Counted from the first letter of the stretch, positions 15,180 to 24,388 are shown. The stretch is 64,000 bases of DNA from Rhizobium sp. FY34 (GCF_005222845.1 NZ_STFZ01000001.1:62001-126000); one strand, 5' to 3'. Notes: generated from the sequence alone by a model not told the origin. Numbers and translations: made by a program.

Positions 15180-15958
15180 GGCTTCGGCTCCCCGCTTTCG
15201 CCCGTTGCCTCCGGTGCCGGTTGCGGACGGGCCGTCTGCAGGCCACCCATGACCTGAAGCGTCGGGGTGATCTCCATGTGGCCGATATTCATCGATACCG
15301 GTGCGGCGATGGCAAAGGCGATGGCCTCGGCAATATCGCTGGCCTGCGGCAGTTCGAACCCATCGATGAACCGCTCGCGGATGCTCGGATCATTGCCGTG
15401 GACATGGGTGAAAATGTCGGTTGCCACGCGGCCGGGGCAGATTTCCGTCACCCGCACGCGCTTGCCGAAGGCATCGATCCGCAGCTGGTTGGACAGCATG
15501 GCCACACCGGCCTTGACGGCGTGATAGGTGGAGTTGCCGCCGAAATTGTAATTGCCGGCAATCGAGGAAATGTTGATGACATGTCCGCGATCGCGCGCCA
15601 CCATGCCCGGAACGATCAGGCGGCAGATATGCAGCACGGCCCGCAGGTTGACGTCGACCAGAAGGTCGATATCGCCTTCGTCTGCTTCGAGGAATTTCTT
15701 CGGCCGATCGACGCCGGCATTGTTGACGAGAATGTCGAAGGGAACACGGCCTGCCAGCTCGGCAATGGCCGCGCGATCCGTCACGTCGATGACATGCGGA
15801 ATGCAGCCGGTGCGGGCTGCCAGTTGCTGAAGCGCATCGCCGCTGCGGGCAATTGCGTGAACTTCGATGTTCTCGCGACGAAACCGTTCCACCACGGCAG
15901 CGCCGATACCGGAGGATGCACCGGTCACCAATGCAGTCTTGTAATCGGAGAAAGGCAT
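15176..15958 (-). CDS. SDR family NAD(P)-dependent oxidoreductase
   Basis: A 260-residue short-chain dehydrogenase. The cofactor loop TGASSGIG is at residues 12-19, NNAG follows near residue 83, and the catalytic set is Ser in INISSIAG plus Tyr-x3-Lys in YHAVK. No clear acidic residue follows the second strand (HAIARSG), so NADP may be preferred. It closely resembles YdfG-type serine/3-hydroxy-acid dehydrogenases in length and motifs. It is first in a coupled operon with the ABC transporter and the RraA-like aldolase, so it probably oxidises the imported hydroxy compound (inference). Confidence 0.87.
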   Translation of the reverse strand: MPFSDYKTALVTGASSGIGAAVVERFRRENIEVHAIARSGDALQQLAARTGCIPHVIDVTDRAAIAELAGRVPFDILVNNAGVDRPKKFLEADEGDIDLLVDVNLRAVLHICRLIVPGMVARDRGHVINISSIAGNYNFGGNSTYHAVKAGVAMLSNQLRIDAFGKRVRVTEICPGRVATDIFTHVHGNDPSIRERFIDGFELPQASDIAEAIAFAIAAPVSMNIGHMEITPTLQVMGGLQTARPQPAPEATGESGEPKP

Positions 15959-16160
15959 TCTTGTTCCCTTGTTGTTGTTTGAAACACTAGCGAAGCTTCA
16001 ATTGCTTGCCTAAGACCGATTATCTCTGGAGCAATAAGCAACTTGTATGGAGCCTCGACGACCGAAGTGTCGTAAGCTTCCGCCACGCGGCCCGGCGCGT
16101 TGCAAATGGTGCATGTCTCTGTAAACATGCGCCCGTGCAGATCAACAGCATACGGTCCCC

Positions 16161-17066
16161 ATGGACATCAGGCGTCTCAAATCATTCATCGTCATCGTCG
16201 ATAGCGGCAGTATCACCCGCGCCGCCGATCTGTTGCACATCGCCCAGCCGGCGCTCAGCCAGCAATTGGCAGCCCTTGAGGAGCATTTCGGTCAGAAGCT
16301 GCTGATCCGCAGCCAGCAGGGTGTCAGCATGACGGATGCCGGCCATGCGGTGTATCGCCATTCGCAGATCATTCTTCGCCAGATGGACCAGGCCCAGGCC
16401 GATGCATCGGCCGCCGGCAATTCCCTGGCCGGGCGCGTGTCGGTCGGACTTGTGCCCTTCAGCAGTGCTGCGACGCTTTCCGTCGAACTTCTGGCTGAAA
16501 CCCGCCGCCGCCATCCGGGCATCCTGCTGCATCTGACCGAAAGCGTCGGCCAGACCTATAGCCAGATGATCATGAATGGCCGGCTGGAAATGGCGCTGAT
16601 CCACGGAACCGGACCGATCAAAGGCGTGCGCTTCGATCCTATCCTCAGCGAAGAATTCTATCTCGTCGCCCATCGCGACTTTGCCATCGAGGCAGATACC
16701 AAGCCGGTGCCGCTGGCAGCACTCGACGGCATGCCGCTTCTGTTGCCGCCGGCCTATAATTTCGTGCGCCGCGCCGTGGATACGGCGTTCACGCGCACAC
16801 GCAACAATATGAAAATCGTAGGGGAAGTCGAAATCGTGCGCACGCTCGCCCGCTCTGTTGCGGCGGGCCTTGGTGCTACCATCATGCCCAAGGCGATTGC
16901 CGACCGCATCGTGACGGAAACCAGCGAACCGCTGATCTGCCGGATCATCTCGCCGCGGATCGAGGAGACGCTGTCGCTGTGCGTCTCCGATCAGAATCCG
17001 CTATCGGAGCCAGCACTTGCGGTCAGGGACATTCTCGTCGAACTGACCGAGGGGCTGAAGACCTAA
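16161..17066 (+). CDS. LysR family transcriptional regulator
   Basis: A 301-residue LysR regulator. The winged HTH covers residues 1-60 (SFIVIVDSGSITRAADLLHIAQPALSQ and LLIRSQQGV), and the rest is the two-lobed effector domain. The overall look (LLHIAQPALSQQLAALE, then a VGLVPFSSA start of the effector domain) is close to the Nac/Cbl-like branch. It is divergent from the SDR-ABC-aldolase operon across a 202-base gap, so it probably controls that operon and itself. The effector is unknown. Confidence 0.9.
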   Translation: MDIRRLKSFIVIVDSGSITRAADLLHIAQPALSQQLAALEEHFGQKLLIRSQQGVSMTDAGHAVYRHSQIILRQMDQAQADASAAGNSLAGRVSVGLVPFSSAATLSVELLAETRRRHPGILLHLTESVGQTYSQMIMNGRLEMALIHGTGPIKGVRFDPILSEEFYLVAHRDFAIEADTKPVPLAALDGMPLLLPPAYNFVRRAVDTAFTRTRNNMKIVGEVEIVRTLARSVAAGLGATIMPKAIADRIVTETSEPLICRIISPRIEETLSLCVSDQNPLSEPALAVRDILVELTEGLKT

Positions 17067-17080
17067 GTTTTATCAGCCCC
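17051..17080. terminator. Hairpin at the convergent LysR / aminotransferase ends
   Basis: GGGGCTGA (17051-17058) pairs with TCAGCCCC (17073-17080). It covers the last LysR codons and the gap before the convergent aminotransferase. No T tract follows on either strand, so its role as a terminator is tentative. Confidence 0.35.
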
Positions 17081-17090
17081 CCAAAAAAGC

Positions 17091-18296
17091 TCAGCGCATG
17101 GAATTGCAGAATTCGGCAATCCGCGTGCAGCCCTCATTCAGCATCTCCATGCTTGTCGCATAGGAAATGCGGAAATGCGGGCTCATGCCATAGGCGGCAC
17201 CTTGAACGGTGGCGACATGGTGCTCTTCGACAAGCGCCATGACGAAATCCACATCCGAGGTGATCTTGCGCCCGCCTTTGGTGGTCTTGCCGATCAGGCC
17301 GGCCATATTGGGATAGAGGTAGAAGGCGCCTTCCGGCTTGTGGCAGCGCAGGCCCTCGATCTCGGACAGACGGGCCACGACGAAATCGCGTCTCTCCCGA
17401 TAGATGGCCGCGCGTTCCTTGAGCAGATCCTGCGGGCCGTCGAGCGCTGCAATGGCTGCGGCCTGGGTCAGGGTCGAGATGCCGCCGCCATTCTGGCCGT
17501 TGACATTGCTGATGGCAGCCATCAGCTCCTTCGAACCGCTGGCGCAGAAACCAAGCCGCCAGCCGGTCATGGCATAGGCCTTGGAGACGCCGTTCATCGT
17601 CAGCACCCGGTCCTTAAGTCGCGGCTCGACCTCGGCAATCGTGCAGAACTCGAAATCGTCATAGACCAGATGTTCGTAGATATCGTCCGTCAGGATGAAC
17701 ACATGCGGATGGCGCAGCATTACATCGGCAATCGCCGCCATTTCGGCGCGCGAGCAGGCGGCGCCTGTCGGGTTGTTGGGAAAATTCAGGAAAAGCCACT
17801 TGGTGCGGGGCGTGATGGCGGCTTCCAGATCCTCCGGCTTCAGCTTGAAGCCTGACGTTTCATAGCAGGGAACCGACACAGGCACCCCGCCGGCGAATTT
17901 GACGATATCGGCATAGCTGACCCAGGATGGGGTCGGAATGACGACCTCATCGCCGGGATTGCAGGTGGCCAGCATGGCATTGAAGATCACCTGCTTGCCG
18001 CCGCCCGACACAACGATCTGGCTTGCATCATAGTCGAGATTGTTGTCGCGCTTGAATTTCCGGCTGATTGCCGCCTTCAGCGCTGCCGTGCCGTCCATCG
18101 GCGGATATTTCGTATCGCCCTTCAGCGCCGCCGCATGGGCCGCCTCTATGGCATGGGCTGGCGTTGGAAAGTCCGGCTCCCCGGAGGAGAGGCTGACAAC
18201 CTTGATGCCTTGCGCTGCCAGTTCACGGGCGCGTTGGGTCATGGCGGCAGAGGCGGAGATGGAGACATTCTTCAGACGGTCGGCTGTAACGGACAT
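17091..18296 (-). CDS. Class I pyridoxal-phosphate aminotransferase (aspartate aminotransferase-like)
   Basis: A 401-residue protein. The ATG at 18296 (MSVTADRLKNV) is preferred over the upstream frame because the family starts here. SGEPDFPTP, FNFPNNPTGA, ILTDDIYEHLVYD and the PLP-lysine segment GVSKAYAMTGWRLGF are all present, together with the substrate-binding Arg in HFRISYA. This is the I-gamma aspartate aminotransferase type found in many alphaproteobacteria. It is the last gene of the accB-pxp operon, where it could transaminate the glutamate made from 5-oxoproline (inference). Confidence 0.88.
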   Translation of the reverse strand: MSVTADRLKNVSISASAAMTQRARELAAQGIKVVSLSSGEPDFPTPAHAIEAAHAAALKGDTKYPPMDGTAALKAAISRKFKRDNNLDYDASQIVVSGGGKQVIFNAMLATCNPGDEVVIPTPSWVSYADIVKFAGGVPVSVPCYETSGFKLKPEDLEAAITPRTKWLFLNFPNNPTGAACSRAEMAAIADVMLRHPHVFILTDDIYEHLVYDDFEFCTIAEVEPRLKDRVLTMNGVSKAYAMTGWRLGFCASGSKELMAAISNVNGQNGGGISTLTQAAAIAALDGPQDLLKERAAIYRERRDFVVARLSEIEGLRCHKPEGAFYLYPNMAGLIGKTTKGGRKITSDVDFVMALVEEHHVATVQGAAYGMSPHFRISYATSMEMLNEGCTRIAEFCNSMR

Positions 18297-18357
18297 CAAC
18301 GGGATCTTTCGATGGCAGAGGGAAAAAGGGGTGTGCCGTGGCGCGGTAGTGCCTGCG

Positions 18358-19125
18358 TCAGCTGGCGAGTTCGCAGGCCGGTGCAAGTGTGGCACCGGCT
18401 GCTTCAATTTCGCTGCGCACTATGCGCGCCAGTTCCAGCGCGCCGGGCGTATCGCTGTGAACCAGGATGGAGCGTGCCGGCATGGCGATGAGAGTGCCGT
18501 CAATGGCCTCGACACTGCCATCGACGAGGAAGCGCTTTACACGTGTCCGAACCGACGCCTCGTCCTTGACGAGGGCCCCCGGCAGGCCGCGCGGAACAAG
18601 GGCCGCGCTTGCATCATAGGCGCGGTCCGCCAGGAACAGAGCCAGCGTCTTCAGGCCTGCGCGCTTTGCCGCCTTTTCGATCTCGCTGCCGGCCGTCCCG
18701 AAAATCACCAGTCCGGGATCGACGGCGGCGATGGCCGCCATCATCATGTCGGCAAGCGCCGGGTCGCGGTTGACCATATTGCCCATTGCCGCATGGAAGC
18801 TGAAATGGCCGACCGACACGCCCTCGCTTTTCGCAATCGCGGTGAGGGCGCCCAACTGGTAGAGCATCTGCTGTCGCAATTCGTCCGGCTGGAACGGCAT
18901 TTCGCGGCGGCCAAAGCCTGTGCGATCCGGCAGGCCGGGATGGGCGCCGATGCCAACGCCGTTCGCCTTGGCCAGCCGCACCATGCGCGCCATCGTATCA
19001 GGATCGCCGCCATGGAAGCCGCAGGCGATATTGGCCGAAGAGACGACCTTCATCATCGCTTCGTCGTCGCACAAGCGGTAGGGGCCAAATCCTTCGCCCA
19101 TATCCGAATTCAGATCGATCTTCAT
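18358..19125 (-). CDS. pxpA: 5-oxoprolinase subunit PxpA (LamB/YcsF family)
   Basis: A 255-residue protein. The ATG at 19125 has GGGAGG just upstream, so the longer frame to 19326 is rejected. DLNSDMGEGFG, SANIACGFHGGD and GAHPGLPDRTGFGRR are the LamB/YcsF signatures. PxpA with PxpB and PxpC hydrolyses 5-oxo-L-proline to glutamate with ATP. The three subunits are encoded together here (order B, C, A), which makes the assignment strong. Confidence 0.92.
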   Translation of the reverse strand: MKIDLNSDMGEGFGPYRLCDDEAMMKVVSSANIACGFHGGDPDTMARMVRLAKANGVGIGAHPGLPDRTGFGRREMPFQPDELRQQMLYQLGALTAIAKSEGVSVGHFSFHAAMGNMVNRDPALADMMMAAIAAVDPGLVIFGTAGSEIEKAAKRAGLKTLALFLADRAYDASAALVPRGLPGALVKDEASVRTRVKRFLVDGSVEAIDGTLIAMPARSILVHSDTPGALELARIVRSEIEAAGATLAPACELAS

Positions 19126-19160
19126 CCTGCCCTCCCTTGGGCTTTGGTCTGCAAGCATGG

Positions 19161-20156
19161 CTAGGCAAACGCCTTCAGCGCGCGCTTGACCATTCCGGAC
19201 GTCACTTTCACGTCCTCGATATAGCGGGCAACGGCCTGTTCCACCGCACGCGCTTGCGCATGGGTGGAGCGCACGAAACGCAAGCGGCTGCCAATTCTCG
19301 CCTGGCCCAGACGCCACAGATCGCATTCGATGACGCCGGCGATCTTCGGATATCCGCCTGCCGTGTTGGCGTCGCTCATCTGCACGATGGGTTCGCCCCC
19401 CGGCGGAACCTGGATAACCCCCGGCACGACGCCATGCGAGCGCATTTCAACCACGTCCGTCGGCATGATCGGATCACCGGACAGCCGATAGCCGGTGCGG
19501 TCGCTGCGCGCGGAAATCCGCCAGGTCTGGTTCCAGAATGCGGCGCCATCCTCGGCAAAAAGACCATGCTCACCAGCCGGCAGAGCCCGCACCAGAACGG
19601 CACCGTCAGTCGATTGCGGAAAGACATCGGCGAGCGCCACGAGCGGTTCCACCACGGCAAGGCCGGATGGCGGCACTGCCAGTAGGCTTGCATCATCGCC
19701 GATGGCAATCCGATCGCCCTTTTGCAGCGGTCGTCCGGCATGGCCACCAAAGCCGCCACGAAGCGATGTGCTGCGCGAGCCCATGACCGGCGCAATATCC
19801 AGGCCGCCCGCGATGCAGACATAGGCGCGCGCCAGCTTCGGCGGCTGCCTCAATTCCAGAACCTGGCCCGCTTCGGCATGATGAGCGCACCAGGAGAGCT
19901 TTTCGATGCCGTCGAGCAGCGGAGCGCCATCACTTCCGGAAACGATGAAAACCGCGCGCCGATCAAAGCGCAGGCAGAAGGGAAAGGTCTGGATTTCCAG
20001 AACCGCAGCACCTTCGTCATTGCCGAGGAGACTATTGCCGATCCTGACGGCCAGCGGGTCCATGGCGCCGCTGGCGGATACGCCAATATCACGGTAGCCC
20101 GGTCGTCCAAGATCCTGCACGGTGTTGAACGGGCCGGTTTCGATGATCTCGATCAT
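19161..20156 (-). CDS. pxpC: 5-oxoprolinase subunit PxpC (biotin-dependent carboxyltransferase-like)
   Basis: A 331-residue protein of the KipA/PxpC family, with GPFNTVQDLGRPGYRDIGVSASGAMDPLA at the start and IVQMSDANTAGGYPKIAGVI later. It overlaps pxpB by ATGA. The family is often labelled carboxyltransferase from its fold, but in this gene set it is the third subunit of ATP-dependent 5-oxoprolinase. The labelled similarity to urea-amidolyase domains explains the company of accB and accC-like genes upstream. Confidence 0.9.
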   Translation of the reverse strand: MIEIIETGPFNTVQDLGRPGYRDIGVSASGAMDPLAVRIGNSLLGNDEGAAVLEIQTFPFCLRFDRRAVFIVSGSDGAPLLDGIEKLSWCAHHAEAGQVLELRQPPKLARAYVCIAGGLDIAPVMGSRSTSLRGGFGGHAGRPLQKGDRIAIGDDASLLAVPPSGLAVVEPLVALADVFPQSTDGAVLVRALPAGEHGLFAEDGAAFWNQTWRISARSDRTGYRLSGDPIMPTDVVEMRSHGVVPGVIQVPPGGEPIVQMSDANTAGGYPKIAGVIECDLWRLGQARIGSRLRFVRSTHAQARAVEQAVARYIEDVKVTSGMVKRALKAFA

Positions 20157-20860
20157 AGCTCGATCCTTTCGGGCACGAAGCGTACGGTATCGCCCGGCGC
20201 CATCATGGCCGGCATCGGCGACAGCGGATCGAACATCTGCAATTCGGCAAAACCGATGGAATTCCAGCCGTTCGGACCTGTCAGCATGGCAACGCCTGTC
20301 TGCATGCCACCGATCGTGACGCAGCCCTTCTCCATTTTCAGCGAGGGCACCGTTTTGCGCGGCATGTAGAGACGCGGATCCAGCCCGTGGAGATAGCCGA
20401 AGCCCGGCGCACTGCCGAGCGCAAAGACCCTATAGGTACCCTGATGGTGGAGACGGATCACTTCTTGGTCGGTAAGCCCGGAAAGATCACATAATGCGGC
20501 AAGATCCACGGCAAATTCCCCGCCATAGTGAACCGGGATTTCGATGGTCTTGCCCGAAAGATCGATGCTCTGTGCGGCGTCCCAGGCGGCGCAAAGCCGG
20601 TCGATGATCTGTTCAGGCTCTTCCGGCGTCTCGCGGAAAATCGCCAGAAGATTGGTCATGCCGGGAATTATTTCCGCCAGATCGGCCCAACCCTTCAGCG
20701 TTTGCGACAGCGCCCAGATGCGGCGTTGTGATGCAAGGTCGAAATCGCCGGGTGCTTCCAGAAGAAAGGACCGTGCGCCTATGGAGGAGATGCGGGCACG
20801 GTTCTGGCCCAGAGGCACAATCTGGTGGCGGGGTACGTGTTTGTTCGGCGTGGCAATCAT
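20153..20860 (-). CDS. pxpB: 5-oxoprolinase subunit PxpB (KipI family)
   Basis: A 235-residue protein with the KipI/PxpB landmarks: PVHYGGEFAVDLAAL, APGFGYLHGLDPRL and a GGMQTGVA segment near residue 185. It is coupled by ATGA to the gene before (BCCP-like) and after (pxpC). Confidence 0.9.
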   Translation of the reverse strand: MIATPNKHVPRHQIVPLGQNRARISSIGARSFLLEAPGDFDLASQRRIWALSQTLKGWADLAEIIPGMTNLLAIFRETPEEPEQIIDRLCAAWDAAQSIDLSGKTIEIPVHYGGEFAVDLAALCDLSGLTDQEVIRLHHQGTYRVFALGSAPGFGYLHGLDPRLYMPRKTVPSLKMEKGCVTIGGMQTGVAMLTGPNGWNSIGFAELQMFDPLSPMPAMMAPGDTVRFVPERIEL

Positions 20861-21264
20861 GACTGGGGTTCGATCTGAAACAGGGTGTCACCAAAACCAA
20901 CCAGCGCGCCGGCCTCGACGAATTGTCTGGTCAACAGACCGGCCTTTGGCGCGGCAAGAGGCAGGAGCACGGGACCAAGGCGCAGGAAGCCGAGCGCCTG
21001 GCCAGCGGCAACCGTTCGCGGAAGGTCTGCTGGTACCTCTGAGGAGCCAGGGCGTGGCGGACAAAAAATCCCTGCCATCGGCGCTTTGATGCTCAGGGCA
21101 GGCGAGGGCGCCGGCGCTGCGTGGCTGACCTTCTCCTCTGCGGACATGATGATGCGAAGCGTGCCGGACGGTCCCGAAATTTCCACACCATCGACGCCGG
21201 CCGTCGTCAGTGCGTCGGTCAGAAAGGCGATGGTCTGCGGGTCAGTGAGATCGATGGAAGTCAT
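20857..21264 (-). CDS. BCCP-like protein without the biotin-accepting lysine
   Basis: A 135-residue protein. The ATG at 21264 overlaps the accC stop by ATGA and is preferred over a longer frame to 21288. The N-terminal half resembles AccB (a GVDGVEISGPSGTLRIIM stretch), a flexible Ala/Pro linker follows, and the C-terminal half has a biotinyl/lipoyl-like barrel (AGQALGFLRLG, FVEAGALVGFGDTLFQIEP). Where true BCCP has EAMKM, this protein has RLGPV, so no lysine is available for biotin. A true accB lies two genes upstream. It may be a structural or regulatory partner of the AccC-like or Pxp proteins (inference). Confidence 0.7.
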   Translation of the reverse strand: MTSIDLTDPQTIAFLTDALTTAGVDGVEISGPSGTLRIIMSAEEKVSHAAPAPSPALSIKAPMAGIFCPPRPGSSEVPADLPRTVAAGQALGFLRLGPVLLPLAAPKAGLLTRQFVEAGALVGFGDTLFQIEPQS

Positions 21265-22658
21265 GGCTTGCTCCGCAGTTTCAGCCATTGTTCGAGATAA
21301 TGGATATCCGTCTCGCCCTTGGCAAAAGCCTCATCCTGAAACAGGGCCTGCAGAAATGCGATATTGGTGGAGATCCCATCGATGCGGGTATCGCCCAGCG
21401 CCCGGCGCATTGTTTCCATCGCCTGCGCCCGCGTTGGCGCATGGACGATCACCTTGGCAATCAGTGAATCGTAATAGGGCGATACCTTGTAGCCGGCATG
21501 GATATGCGTATCGACACGGATACCGTGGCCTTGCGGCAGGTTAAGGCCGGTGATGACGCCGGCGGACGACAGGAAGCTTTCCGGGTCCTCGGCATTGATG
21601 CGGCATTCGAAGGAATGGCCGTTGCAGCTCACATCCGCCTGAGTGATCGCGAGTGCAACACCTTGTGCTGCGCGGATCTGTTCCTGGACGATGTCGAGGC
21701 CGCTGGTCATTTCGGTGACCGGATGTTCGACCTGCAGGCGGGTATTCATCTCGATGAAATAGAAAGCGCCATCCTCATAGAGAAATTCGAAAGTGCCCAC
21801 ACCGCGATAGCCGATCTGCTGGCAGGCCTTCACGCAGGCCTCGCCAACCGGTGCGATGATTGCCTCGGCAATACCCGGCGCTGGCGCCTCTTCCACCACT
21901 TTCTGGTGGCGGCGCTGCATCGAGCAGTCGCGATGGCCGAGCCAGACTGCATTGCCATGGCTGTCGCACAGCACCTGGATTTCGATATGGCGGGGATGCC
22001 GGAGAAACTTTTCCATATAGAGTTCTGCCGAGCCGAAGGCCTGGCGTGCCTCTTCCCGCGTCAGGGCAATCGCATCGTGCAGCTGTTCAGCCTGTGCGAC
22101 AACCCGCATGCCGCGCCCGCCGCCGCCGGCTGTCGCCTTGATGATGACTGGGTAACCGATCTCGAGCGCGATCTGTGCGACCGCCGATGGATCATCGGGA
22201 AGTGCCGTATCTGGACCGGGAACGCAGGGAACGCCAGCTGCGATCATCGCCCGCTTGGCGGAAATCTTGTCACCCATGATGGCGATCGAGCGGGCGTCGG
22301 GGCCGATGAACACCAGCCCCGCCTTCTCCACGGCCTCGGCAAAAGCGGCATTTTCCGACAGGAAACCATAGCCGGGATGGATTGCGCCCGCGCCGGTCAA
22401 GCGAGCGGCGAGAAGCAGGGCATCCTTGTTCAGGTAGCTTTTCGTTGCACTGGACGGGCCGATGCAGAGAAAACTGTCGGCGGTCTTGCCATAGGCTGCG
22501 TCGCGATCAGCTTCCGAACAGACGCAGACCGTCTTCAGGTCCAGAGCGCGGCACGCCGCCTGGATGCGGGCGGCGATCTCGCCTCTATTGGCAATCAATA
22601 CGCTGTCGAAGCGCAGTTTGGTTGCTGATGCCTCGGGGACTGGAACTGCAACCGGCAT
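21261..22658 (-). CDS. accC: Biotin carboxylase (AccC-like)
   Basis: A 465-residue ATP-grasp enzyme that carboxylates biotin on BCCP. Landmarks are ANRGEIAARI near residue 24, IHPGYGFLSENA, KATAGGGGRGMRVV (ATP lid), the metal and catalytic segment EMNTRLQVEHPVTEM, and INAEDP. The stop shares one base with the accB start codon side at 22658, and the end overlaps the BCCP-like gene by ATGA. Because it sits with pxpBCA and not with accA or accD, it is probably a second, pathway-specific copy and not the housekeeping one. Confidence 0.9.
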   Translation of the reverse strand: MPVAVPVPEASATKLRFDSVLIANRGEIAARIQAACRALDLKTVCVCSEADRDAAYGKTADSFLCIGPSSATKSYLNKDALLLAARLTGAGAIHPGYGFLSENAAFAEAVEKAGLVFIGPDARSIAIMGDKISAKRAMIAAGVPCVPGPDTALPDDPSAVAQIALEIGYPVIIKATAGGGGRGMRVVAQAEQLHDAIALTREEARQAFGSAELYMEKFLRHPRHIEIQVLCDSHGNAVWLGHRDCSMQRRHQKVVEEAPAPGIAEAIIAPVGEACVKACQQIGYRGVGTFEFLYEDGAFYFIEMNTRLQVEHPVTEMTSGLDIVQEQIRAAQGVALAITQADVSCNGHSFECRINAEDPESFLSSAGVITGLNLPQGHGIRVDTHIHAGYKVSPYYDSLIAKVIVHAPTRAQAMETMRRALGDTRIDGISTNIAFLQALFQDEAFAKGETDIHYLEQWLKLRSKP

Positions 22659-23089
22659 CAGGCGATCTCCGCCAGGATGTCGCCGGTCTCAACCTCGCCA
22701 CCATCAATATCGGTGAGGAAGGTGATGCGGCCGGCGCGCTGCGCAGAAATGGAATTGAACACCTTCATGGCTTCAATGACAAACAGGGTCTGGCCTTCTT
22801 CCACCTCGTCGCCAAGCGTGACGAAGGGCGCCTCTCCGGGCGCCGGTGTTCGATGCAGCACGCCAAAGACAGGCGCCTTGACCGGAAAGGTCGAAGGCTT
22901 GGCCGCAAGAGCAGCAGCAACTGGTGCGCCAGGTACGGTTCCGGAGGCGGCAGGCGCCGTTGAGATCGTGGATTGGCTGGCCGCGTTGCGGAAAATCCGA
23001 ACAGTCACGTCCTTTTCGGTCACCGACAGTTCGGTGATCTTCGATCGTCCGACAAAATCGATCAGCGTCTTTATTTTCGACAGGTCCAT
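22658..23089 (-). CDS. accB: Biotin carboxyl carrier protein (AccB-like)
   Basis: A 143-residue carrier protein if it starts at ATG 23089 (MDLSKIKTLIDF, the usual AccB opening); ATGs at 23104 and 23143 are alternatives and no start has a clear ribosome-binding site. A Pro/Ala-rich linker is followed by the biotinyl domain with EAMKVFN, in which the Lys is the biotin site. It heads the acc-pxp operon. The 160-base gap to 23250 holds no gene; TCCCGC and GCGGGA (23232-23245) form a small hairpin followed by a T run on the plus strand. Confidence 0.88.
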   Translation of the reverse strand: MDLSKIKTLIDFVGRSKITELSVTEKDVTVRIFRNAASQSTISTAPAASGTVPGAPVAAALAAKPSTFPVKAPVFGVLHRTPAPGEAPFVTLGDEVEEGQTLFVIEAMKVFNSISAQRAGRITFLTDIDGGEVETGDILAEIA

Positions 23090-23249
23090 AAGCGTGCCCG
23101 GCATTTCAGGATCATGGCCACCCTCCCGACATGTATCGGGCATGGTGCCGCTGACGTGATCCGTAACATGGACGCTTGGACGATGGGGTCAGACGAAGTT
23201 TTGATGGAGCGGGCCTGGGCTCCCGTTTGACTCCCGCCTGCGGGATTTT

Positions 23250-24164
23250 TTACTGGCGCGCTGACCGCATCGTCTTGGGGCTCACACCAAACTTTGCCTT
23301 GAAGGCGCGGTTGAAGCTCGAGAGATCATTGAATCCCCAGGAAAAGGCGATTTCCGTGATGGAGCGTGATTTCAGCGAAGCCGACCGGAGATCGTCTGCC
23401 ACGCCTTCCAGTCGTTGATCGAGGATCCATTTGCCCGGCGTAACCCCGTGGATCTGGAACAATCTGTGCAAGGTTCTGAGCGACATACCCTCCATTTCCG
23501 CAAGCTCCCGGAAATCGGGTATGGAACTGCGGATATACCGCAGGATACGCGCTTGCAGGCGCTCGAACCTCAGAAGATCGGCGTCATCAACGCCGGATGT
23601 TTCAAACTGGATGGCATTGGCAATCAGCTCGGCTGCCGAATTGGTGAATATATCAAGTCCCTTGGTGCCGAGGGTTTCGGCATTCTGCGCAAGCTGAAAC
23701 ACAAAGCCGGCAGCCAGTGCGACCGAACCGGTCTGACCATTGAATCGTCGCGCCGTCTGACGCGAAAGGCTCGGCAGGCGCCGTTCCAATATCTGCCGCG
23801 GCATCCGGAAAATCAGCTGATCAAAGGGCTTGTCGAACGACAGTCTATAGGGGCGCGTGGCTTCGTAGATTGCGAAATCGCCTTTTTCTAGCCTGGCCTG
23901 CCGGCCGTCCTGTTCGACAAAACCATAACCCGATGCCTGCACCGCAAAGATCACGACGTCCTGCGGGTCGCTCTTGATGTTGGCGGACGTGCGCGATGTC
24001 AGCTGGCGGGTGGATTGGACGAAGGACAGCGTATTGGAGCCTGGCAAGGCTTCGCGCACATGGCCGTAAAAACAGGGGTCATCAGTCCTGCTTTCCAGTC
24101 GAACATAGGTTGACCAGAGCCTTTCTCGCCAATGCTCGAACATTTTTGGATCGAGCTGCGTCAT
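23250..24164 (-). CDS. AraC family transcriptional regulator (nitrilase-locus type)
   Basis: A 304-residue regulator. The N-terminal 180 residues fit the AraC-binding-like effector domain (LEKGDFAIYEATRPYRLSF), and the C-terminal 100 residues hold the two HTH motifs (DFRELAEMEGMSLRTLHRLF and SITEIAFSWGFNDLSSFNRAFKAKFG). It is divergent from the aldoxime dehydratase and nitrilase genes across a 224-base gap, as are NitR/OxdR-type activators. It probably activates that pair in response to an aldoxime or nitrile (inference). Confidence 0.9.
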   Translation of the reverse strand: MTQLDPKMFEHWRERLWSTYVRLESRTDDPCFYGHVREALPGSNTLSFVQSTRQLTSRTSANIKSDPQDVVIFAVQASGYGFVEQDGRQARLEKGDFAIYEATRPYRLSFDKPFDQLIFRMPRQILERRLPSLSRQTARRFNGQTGSVALAAGFVFQLAQNAETLGTKGLDIFTNSAAELIANAIQFETSGVDDADLLRFERLQARILRYIRSSIPDFRELAEMEGMSLRTLHRLFQIHGVTPGKWILDQRLEGVADDLRSASLKSRSITEIAFSWGFNDLSSFNRAFKAKFGVSPKTMRSARQ

Positions 24165-24222
24165 CTGCTCCTCCAGGATGATTGGGCCTGCTCATCGGGG
24201 TTCATATTTTTTGCTCGGATGT

Positions 24223-24288
24223 CAATGCCATGGCCCATGGAGCTCTATGACCTCACTGTGGCACTGAAAGCCTGTTTTATTGGCATTG
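24223..24288. promoter_or_regulatory. Inverted octamers in the araC-type / oxd gap
   Basis: CAATGCCA (24223-24230) and its complement TGGCATTG (24281-24288) flank 50 bases in the divergent promoter region. A pair of half sites at this spacing could bind the AraC-type regulator, but one pair is weak evidence. Confidence 0.3.
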
Positions 24289-24388
24289 TCAACGGTGCGC
24301 AATTTATGTGCAGCGATAGGTTGGTCTGCATAGGGACCGCTTAAACGGCTCCACACCTTATGAAGCCCTGTCCGTTCGGAGAACCGCC

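Noticed and set aside
23232..23245. Terminator after the AraC gene
   Set aside because: The hairpin has its T run on the plus strand, where no gene ends upstream; on the minus strand the T run is missing, so direction does not fit.
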